In this document: positions 8,687 through 17,799 of the stretch, piece after piece
How positions within the stretch are numbered: the stretch's first letter is position 1
Layout of the letters: each line of letters starts with the position of its first letter
Source: Leclercia sp. UBA7405
Lineage (GTDB): Bacteria > Pseudomonadota > Gammaproteobacteria > Enterobacterales > Enterobacteriaceae
Direction: 5' to 3'
Assembly (NCBI GenBank): GCA_002469605.1
Contig: DKMV01000178.1
Span: 391-18,189 of the forward strand
DNA: 17,799 nt
Program-made: the position numbers and the translations under genes
The notes under the pieces: model-generated
The model's database searches: none
Seen by the model: only the letters and a program-made list of their open reading frames with translations
What the model was told of the DNA's origin: nothing

Positions 8687-8716
8687 CCTTCAGCGGCGGC
8701 CTGCCGCCGCTGAAGG
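8687..8716 (-). terminator. Hairpin just after lacZ, probable terminator
   Basis: A perfect 13-base-pair GC-rich stem (8687-8699 with 8704-8716) and a 4-base loop start 8 bases after the lacZ stop codon. On the minus strand it is followed by CTTTCCTCCCCC, which is only moderately T-rich, so termination may be incomplete. It separates lacZ from the alpha-galactoside operon. Confidence 0.6.
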
Positions 8717-8724
8717 AGATGACG

Positions 8725-11837
<3,113 letters not shown>

Positions 11838-11843
11838 TTTGTT

Positions 11844-11872
11844 ACTATGTAGGGTGCCCGGTAGCTTGTAAA
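11844..11872 (-). promoter_or_regulatory. lacZ promoter
   Basis: Minus strand: -35 TTTACA (11867-11872), identical to E. coli lacP, a 17-base spacer (18 in E. coli) and -10 CATAGT (11844-11849). The preceding bases GGC also match E. coli. Confidence 0.85.
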
Positions 11873-11889
11873 GCCCCGGCCCGGCAGAG

Positions 11890-11905
11890 GGTGATGGGCT
11901 TCACA
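11890..11905 (-). promoter_or_regulatory. CRP site of the lac promoter
   Basis: TGTGAAGCCCATCACC on the minus strand fits TGTGA-N6-TCACA with one mismatch. It is 17 bases upstream of the -35, the same distance as in E. coli lac, which gives class I activation (centre near -61). Confidence 0.85.
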
Positions 11906-11929
11906 AAGAACAACCAGGGGGAGAATGCG

Positions 11930-13006
11930 TTATTTCAGGCGGGCAACCTGGCGCGCCAGGCGGGTCAGCTCTTCAGCCACGTGCTGGGCAGAAATGGTGT
12001 CGGTCTGTGGTTTCGCGGTGGTTTTGCGTTCGACCAGACTCACCGGCAGCAGTTCCGAGACCGCCTCTGCCCCTTCAATCAGCGCCAGCAGTCGCTCCAC
12101 GCTGACTTTACCCAGCGTTTTGAAATCCTGCTTAATGGTCGTAAGCGGCGGGGTAAAGCAGGCGCTGTCTTCAGTGTCGTCATAGCCGACCACCGAAACC
12201 GCGCCAGGCACCGGCAGGCCAAACTCCGACAGCGCCCGCAGCGCGCCAAGCGCCATCTGGTCATTCGCCACCAGCAGCGCGGTGGGAATATTGCCCTCGT
12301 TGAGCAGACGCAACGTATGCTGATAGCCCGACAGGGAGCTCCAGTCGCCGTGCATTACCGCGGCGGGTGTCAGCTGATGTTCAGCGAGACAGGCCTGCCA
12401 GCCTTCATAACGCAGGCGCGCTGAGACGGAGTCGAGCGGGCCCGTGAGCAGGGCAATCTGCTGATGACCAAGCTGGACCAGATGTTCAACGCCAAGCTTC
12501 GCGCCCTGCAGCGGATCAAACACGATGTGGTGAGTCGCGGTCGACGGAGAGGCATCAAGAAACAGGACCGGGATGGTACCGCAAAGACGCATAATCTCCT
12601 GCGCCTGCCAGTCTTCCATCGGGATATTAACCAGAATACCATCGACCCGCTGGGAGAGCAGCTGGCTGACCGCCGCCTTGCTCGCCTCCAGCCCGGACGC
12701 TTCAGTCATGGAGATGACCACGTTAAAGTGCAGCGAGCCGGCGCGTGATTTAGCGGCGGCCACAATCTGTGACGGCGCATGAAGCGCCAGATTGCTGGTG
12801 GCAAAACCGAGCGTATGGCTAAGTTTACCGGCAAGCTGTTGCGCCATCCGGTTGGGAATGTAATTCAGCGCCTTCATCGCCGCTTCAACCTTCAGGCGCG
12901 TTTTTTCAGAAACGTGGGCAGCCTGGTTGATCACCCGGGAGACGGTCTGGTAAGAGACATTGGCGTGTTCAGCCACATCATAAAGCGTTACTGATTTCGG
13001 TTTCAT
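11930..13006 (-). CDS. lacI: Lactose repressor LacI
   Basis: This 358-residue LacI ortholog (E. coli 360) has an N-terminal helix-turn-helix with the same recognition-helix residues as E. coli (VSYQTVSR; Y19, Q20, R24 here), so it should read the same operator. It also has the hinge NRMAQQLAGK and the inducer-pocket segments SVSARLR, LVANDQMALGA and VVGYDDTEDSACF. The C-terminal leucine repeat (LTRLARQVARL) is kept, so a tetramer able to loop DNA is likely. I chose the start at 13006 because AGGA lies about 8 bases upstream and the protein then begins MKPKSVTLYDVAE, close to E. coli MKPVTLYDVAE; the ATG at 13024 has no good site. The stop codon lies 24 bases before the CRP site of lacZ. Confidence 0.96.
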   Translation of the reverse strand: MKPKSVTLYDVAEHANVSYQTVSRVINQAAHVSEKTRLKVEAAMKALNYIPNRMAQQLAGKLSHTLGFATSNLALHAPSQIVAAAKSRAGSLHFNVVISMTEASGLEASKAAVSQLLSQRVDGILVNIPMEDWQAQEIMRLCGTIPVLFLDASPSTATHHIVFDPLQGAKLGVEHLVQLGHQQIALLTGPLDSVSARLRYEGWQACLAEHQLTPAAVMHGDWSSLSGYQHTLRLLNEGNIPTALLVANDQMALGALRALSEFGLPVPGAVSVVGYDDTEDSACFTPPLTTIKQDFKTLGKVSVERLLALIEGAEAVSELLPVSLVERKTTAKPQTDTISAQHVAEELTRLARQVARLK

Positions 13007-13067
13007 GCCGGGCTTCCTTGTCATTCATCATGTTGAAGATGGCTGTCGGGCAGCGAAAAGCGCGCAC

Positions 13068-13076
13068 ATCATAGCA
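13068..13076 (-). promoter_or_regulatory. Extended -10 promoter candidate for lacI
   Basis: Minus strand TGCTATGAT is an extended -10 (TGnTATGAT) 62 bases before the lacI ATG. No good -35 is seen 17 bases upstream, in keeping with the weak lacI promoter of E. coli. Confidence 0.45.
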
Positions 13077-13296
13077 TTTGTCGGCCGGAGGACGAATTTT
13101 TGTCTGCTAATACAGCGTCCACCCCGGGGCCCGCCGCTGCTGTTTCTGAATCTCAACTATCATTCTCTGCATCACACCTGCCGGAGCCGGGTGCGTTATC
13201 AACAGCGAAACCACGGCTTGGTGGTGAAGGGGTATGGAATGGGTACGCCAGTTGTGGGAAAAACAGTAGAGGGGAAGGTGCATCCGGGAGGGCGGG

Positions 13297-14097
13297 ATGC
13301 GTAACAGGCTCGCTCTGCCAATGTATGCCATCGATCCGGCGGCCAGCCGGGCCTTCTGGCAGGTGATTAAGGATCTGCTGGCCGCGCAGGGGCTGCCGGT
13401 AGCGCAGGCGTCTTACGGCCTGCCGCCGGATCTTCTCAGCCACTGGCGCAACCCGGCGCTGCTGCTAAGCCAGAGCTGCGGCTTCCCGCTGATGACGCTT
13501 CTGCCCGACGTACAGGTGGTGGGGGCGTTTCACTACGCCGCCCCCGGCTGCGAAGGGCCGCACTACCGTAGCTGGCTGGTGGCCCGGGAACAGAAGAGGA
13601 ACCAGACGCTGGCGGATTTTCGCGGACAGCGGGTGGTGTGTAACGCCCCCGACTCCTGGTCGGGCTATAACGTGCTGCTGAGCATGGTAGCGCCGCTGCG
13701 CCGGGAGGGTTGGTTTTTTGCCGAAACGCACTTTAGCGGCAGCCACCGGGCGTCGCTGCTGGCGCTGCGCACGGGCGAGGCCGATATCGCCGCCATCGAC
13801 TGCGTAACCTGGGCGCTATTGCAACGCCACGAGCCAGCGCTGCTGAAAGGGCTGTGCATTATCGATCAAAGCTCGCCAGCCCCGGGGCTGCCGCTGATTA
13901 CCGGGGCGGCAACCTCCTGCGAAACGCTGGCAAAACTGCGCGCTGCTCTGACGCTGGCGGCAGGCCGAGCAGAGGCGCAGGGGGTGCTGATTAACGGCTT
14001 TAGGGAGATGACGCGGGAGGGCTGGCGCCCGCTGCTGGCACGCCGCGAGGCGGCGGCCGGGCAGGGAGTAACTCGCCTAGCGGAGAAAGAAATTTAG
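13297..14097 (+). CDS. PhnD-like substrate-binding protein without signal peptide
   Basis: This 266-residue protein resembles the periplasmic phosphate/phosphonate-binding (PhnD-like, PF12974 type) fold: an opening ALPMYAID strand, SQSCGFPL near residue 58, LADFRGQRVVCNAPDSWSGYNVL (105-127), GSHRASLLALRTGEADIAAIDCVTWALL (147-174) and PGLPLITG (197-204). There is no signal sequence; the first beta-strand begins at residue 5, so it should stay in the cytoplasm. No ABC permease or ATPase gene is nearby. GGGAGGG at 13286-13292 supports the start, although spacing is short. Its 3' end overlaps azlD by 21 bases in the opposite direction. The ligand is unknown; the 272 bases between it and lacI show no clear plus-strand promoter. 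Confidence 0.75.
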   Translation: MRNRLALPMYAIDPAASRAFWQVIKDLLAAQGLPVAQASYGLPPDLLSHWRNPALLLSQSCGFPLMTLLPDVQVVGAFHYAAPGCEGPHYRSWLVAREQKRNQTLADFRGQRVVCNAPDSWSGYNVLLSMVAPLRREGWFFAETHFSGSHRASLLALRTGEADIAAIDCVTWALLQRHEPALLKGLCIIDQSSPAPGLPLITGAATSCETLAKLRAALTLAAGRAEAQGVLINGFREMTREGWRPLLARREAAAGQGVTRLAEKEI

Positions 14098-14397
14098 CAC
14101 GGTGAAGGCCATCATCCCCACGATAACGGTGGCGAACAGGCTGCGGGTAACCACCCCTGCGGCGGCGGCAACAATCGCGGCCAGCAGCGACAGGCTGATC
14201 CCGGAAGGGGTAAGCGCCGGTTTACCTGCGATCTCGGCGGTGATAATGGCCGCCATGATCGCCGCCGGAATAAAGCTCAGCCACTGCTGCACCACCGGGG
14301 CGAGGCGAAAGCGCGACAGCAGCAGTATGGGCAGGGTACGCATCAGGGCGGTGACCAGCGCCGAAGCGAAAATTGCCAGCAGAATATTGCGTTCCAT
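14077..14397 (-). CDS. azlD: AzlD-type small subunit of branched-chain amino acid exporter
   Basis: This 106-residue membrane protein has about four hydrophobic segments. The FASALVTALMRTLPILLL motif near the start and the FIPAAIMAAIITAEI segment are typical of AzlD/YgaH. With AzlC it forms an exporter of branched-chain amino acids such as valine (YgaZH in E. coli). The start MERNILL at 14397 lies one base after the azlC stop (TGA-G-ATG), so translation is probably coupled; the longer reading frame upstream lies inside azlC. The last 21 bases overlap the end of the PhnD-like gene. Confidence 0.88.
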   Translation of the reverse strand: MERNILLAIFASALVTALMRTLPILLLSRFRLAPVVQQWLSFIPAAIMAAIITAEIAGKPALTPSGISLSLLAAIVAAAAGVVTRSLFATVIVGMMAFTVLNFFLR

Positions 14398-14398
14398 C

Positions 14399-15130
14399 TC
14401 AGCGATCTCCTTTGTAGAACAGGCGTAACCCCAGGGTAGACAGCGTAGCGGCAACCGAGGCGGCAATAATCACCACCAGGCTGATATCCATCTGCCCGGC
14501 AGTTAAGAGGGTCACGATAGTCGCCGCCGCAATGCTGAAGGTCTCCAGCACTTTGCGGCGGCTGGCGAACCACAGCATCAGCACCAGACCAATAAACATC
14601 GACACCAGGCTGAAGCTCAGCCCCTCCATCAGCGCGGGCGGCAGGGCGGCGGCCAGCCAGGCGCCCACAATGCAGGCGAGGATCCAGTTAAGCCAGGCGG
14701 CGACGTTCAGCCCCGTCATCCAGGCAAAGCGGACCTTGCTCTGCTGGCTGCCGTGCTGCACCGCCACGCCAAAGGTTTCGTCGGTCAGCAGCAGGCCGCT
14801 GATAATCTTTTGCAGCACGCTGTGGTCGCGAAAAAAGACGCTCATCGCCGAGCTCATCAGCAGGTAGCGCAGGTTGACCAGCAGGATGCTGAAGACCACC
14901 GAGGCCACCTCCGCGCCGGTGGCCCACAGGGAGTAAAACAGAAACTGGGCCGACCCGGCATACAGCAGGCCCGCCAGCAGCGCCGTTTGCAGGACGGTAA
15001 AACCGGCCAGGGTGCCGATGGCGCCGGCGGCAAAGCCGATACTCCAGTAGCCGGGAATGGTGGGCAGGCAGGCGGATACGCCCGCCCGAAATGCCGTCAC
15101 CGCGTCCCCGTTGAGTCTCTCTGTTTTCAT
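14399..15130 (-). CDS. azlC: AzlC-type branched-chain amino acid permease
   Basis: This 243-residue membrane protein has about seven to eight hydrophobic segments. FRAGVSACLPTIPGYWSIGFAAG, LLYAGSAQFLFYSLW, NLRYLLMSSAM and LLTDETFGVA are characteristic AzlC/YgaZ motifs. It is the large subunit of an amino-acid exporter with azlD, one base downstream. The ATG at 15130 is preferred; a TTG at 15157 would add 9 residues of no family likeness. It follows the oxidoreductase gene by 77 bases with no terminator visible, so read-through from that gene is possible. Confidence 0.9.
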   Translation of the reverse strand: MKTERLNGDAVTAFRAGVSACLPTIPGYWSIGFAAGAIGTLAGFTVLQTALLAGLLYAGSAQFLFYSLWATGAEVASVVFSILLVNLRYLLMSSAMSVFFRDHSVLQKIISGLLLTDETFGVAVQHGSQQSKVRFAWMTGLNVAAWLNWILACIVGAWLAAALPPALMEGLSFSLVSMFIGLVLMLWFASRRKVLETFSIAAATIVTLLTAGQMDISLVVIIAASVAATLSTLGLRLFYKGDR

Positions 15131-15207
15131 GGACCTGAATGCTTTCCTTGTTAGCAAATGCCCTGATTATCCTCAGAATAGGGGCAGATCGCGACACGTA
15201 ATTTTCT

Positions 15208-17484
<2,277 letters not shown>

Positions 17485-17533
17485 GCATGCTCCTGCTTTC
17501 CTGATGAAGTTCAGGTTTCTATGGATAGCATCA

Positions 17534-17561
17534 ATAGTAGGCGCATCTGAAGGGGCGTGAA
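17534..17561 (-). promoter_or_regulatory. Candidate promoter of the oxidoreductase gene
   Basis: Minus strand: TTCACG (17556-17561), a 16-base spacer and TACTAT (17534-17539), 50 bases before the ATG. Both boxes match four of six consensus bases. Confidence 0.35.
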
Positions 17562-17593
17562 TGCTGAGTTACATTTTTAGTAAATGGACAGGC

Positions 17594-17625
17594 AAAAAAA
17601 AACCACGCATAAGCGTGGTTTTTTT
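17594..17625. terminator. Bidirectional intrinsic terminator after ychF
   Basis: An A-run is followed by CCACGC, a four-base loop (ATAA), GCGTGG and a T-run of seven. The stem and both tracts are symmetrical, so it can end transcription from ychF on the minus strand and also from the other side. It begins 14 bases past the ychF stop. Confidence 0.9.
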
Positions 17626-17639
17626 CGGTGCTGTTAACG

Positions 17640-17799
17640 TTAGACGTTAAACAGGAAGTTCATCACGTCGCCATCTTTCACAACGTAATCTTTGCCTTCT
17701 GCACGCATCTTGCCCGCTTCTTTCGCACCCTGCTCACCTTTGTAGGTGATAAAGTCTTCAAAAGCGATGGTCTGGGCGCGGATAAAGCCTTTTTCGAAG
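17640..17799 (-). CDS. ychF: YchF, Obg-family ribosome-associated ATPase/GTPase, C-terminal part
   Basis: The last 53 codons run from [19 protein letters not shown] through [10 protein letters not shown] to [11 protein letters not shown] and stop at 17640-17642. They match the TGS-type C-terminal domain of E. coli YchF almost residue for residue. The N-terminal P-loop domain lies beyond the window. YchF is a conserved ATP-hydrolysing translation-associated protein. Followed by an intrinsic terminator. Confidence 0.95.
   Translation of the reverse strand, partial: FEKGFIRAQTIAFEDFITYKGEQGAKEAGKMRAEGKDYVVKDGDVMNFLFNV

Noticed and set aside
11906..11960. lac O3 near the end of lacI
   Set aside because: No GTGAGCG-like half-site is present at the expected distance of about 92 bases from O1.
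17521..17534. FNR box upstream of the oxidoreductase
   Set aside because: Only the ATCAA half is good; the other half (ATGGA) matches two of five positions.

Overview
The window is chromosomal DNA from a GC-rich member of the Enterobacteriaceae, of the Enterobacter/Klebsiella kind. It carries a close LacI/LacZ pair with the E. coli promoter layout, a near-identical YchF C-terminus, LexA- and CRP-type sites and compact enterobacterial operons. The exact genus cannot be told from the sequence alone.

Left part (1-2855). A truncated minus-strand gene (1-72) diverges from a two-gene plus-strand unit: a DUF1264/OBAP-type lipoprotein (300-1097) and a metallo-beta-lactamase-fold hydrolase (1110-1943). 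Next comes a stand-alone phage-type antirepressor (2061-2810) with a LexA box over its promoter and its own intrinsic terminator. No other phage gene is visible.

Middle part (2914-13076), all on the minus strand, is a galactoside-use island. From right to left it holds lacI, a complete lac control region (CRP site, -35, -10, O1, with O2 inside lacZ), lacZ, a hairpin, an intergenic region with two lac-operator-like sites, and a four-gene operon: GH36 alpha-galactosidase, MelB-type symporter, LamB-type porin and MalM-like lipoprotein. There is no lacY in the window. The inferred picture is one LacI regulon handling both alpha- and beta-galactosides: outer-membrane entry by the porin, inner-membrane import by the MelB-type carrier, and cytoplasmic hydrolysis by LacZ and the alpha-galactosidase. 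The porin carries an apparent one-base deletion that removes its last beta-strand and the terminal FGFNFELWW signature, so in this copy it is either broken or mis-sequenced.

Right part (13297-17799). A signal-less PhnD-like substrate-binding protein on the plus strand overlaps by 21 bases, tail to tail, with an azlCD branched-chain amino-acid exporter pair. Upstream of azlC on the same strand is a FdhF/YdeP-family molybdopterin oxidoreductase, and then the C-terminal 53 codons of ychF behind a bidirectional terminator.

Nothing here is a clearly new multi-gene system. The best leads are the SOS-controlled orphan antirepressor, the alpha-galactoside operon apparently brought under LacI operators, and the frameshifted porin.
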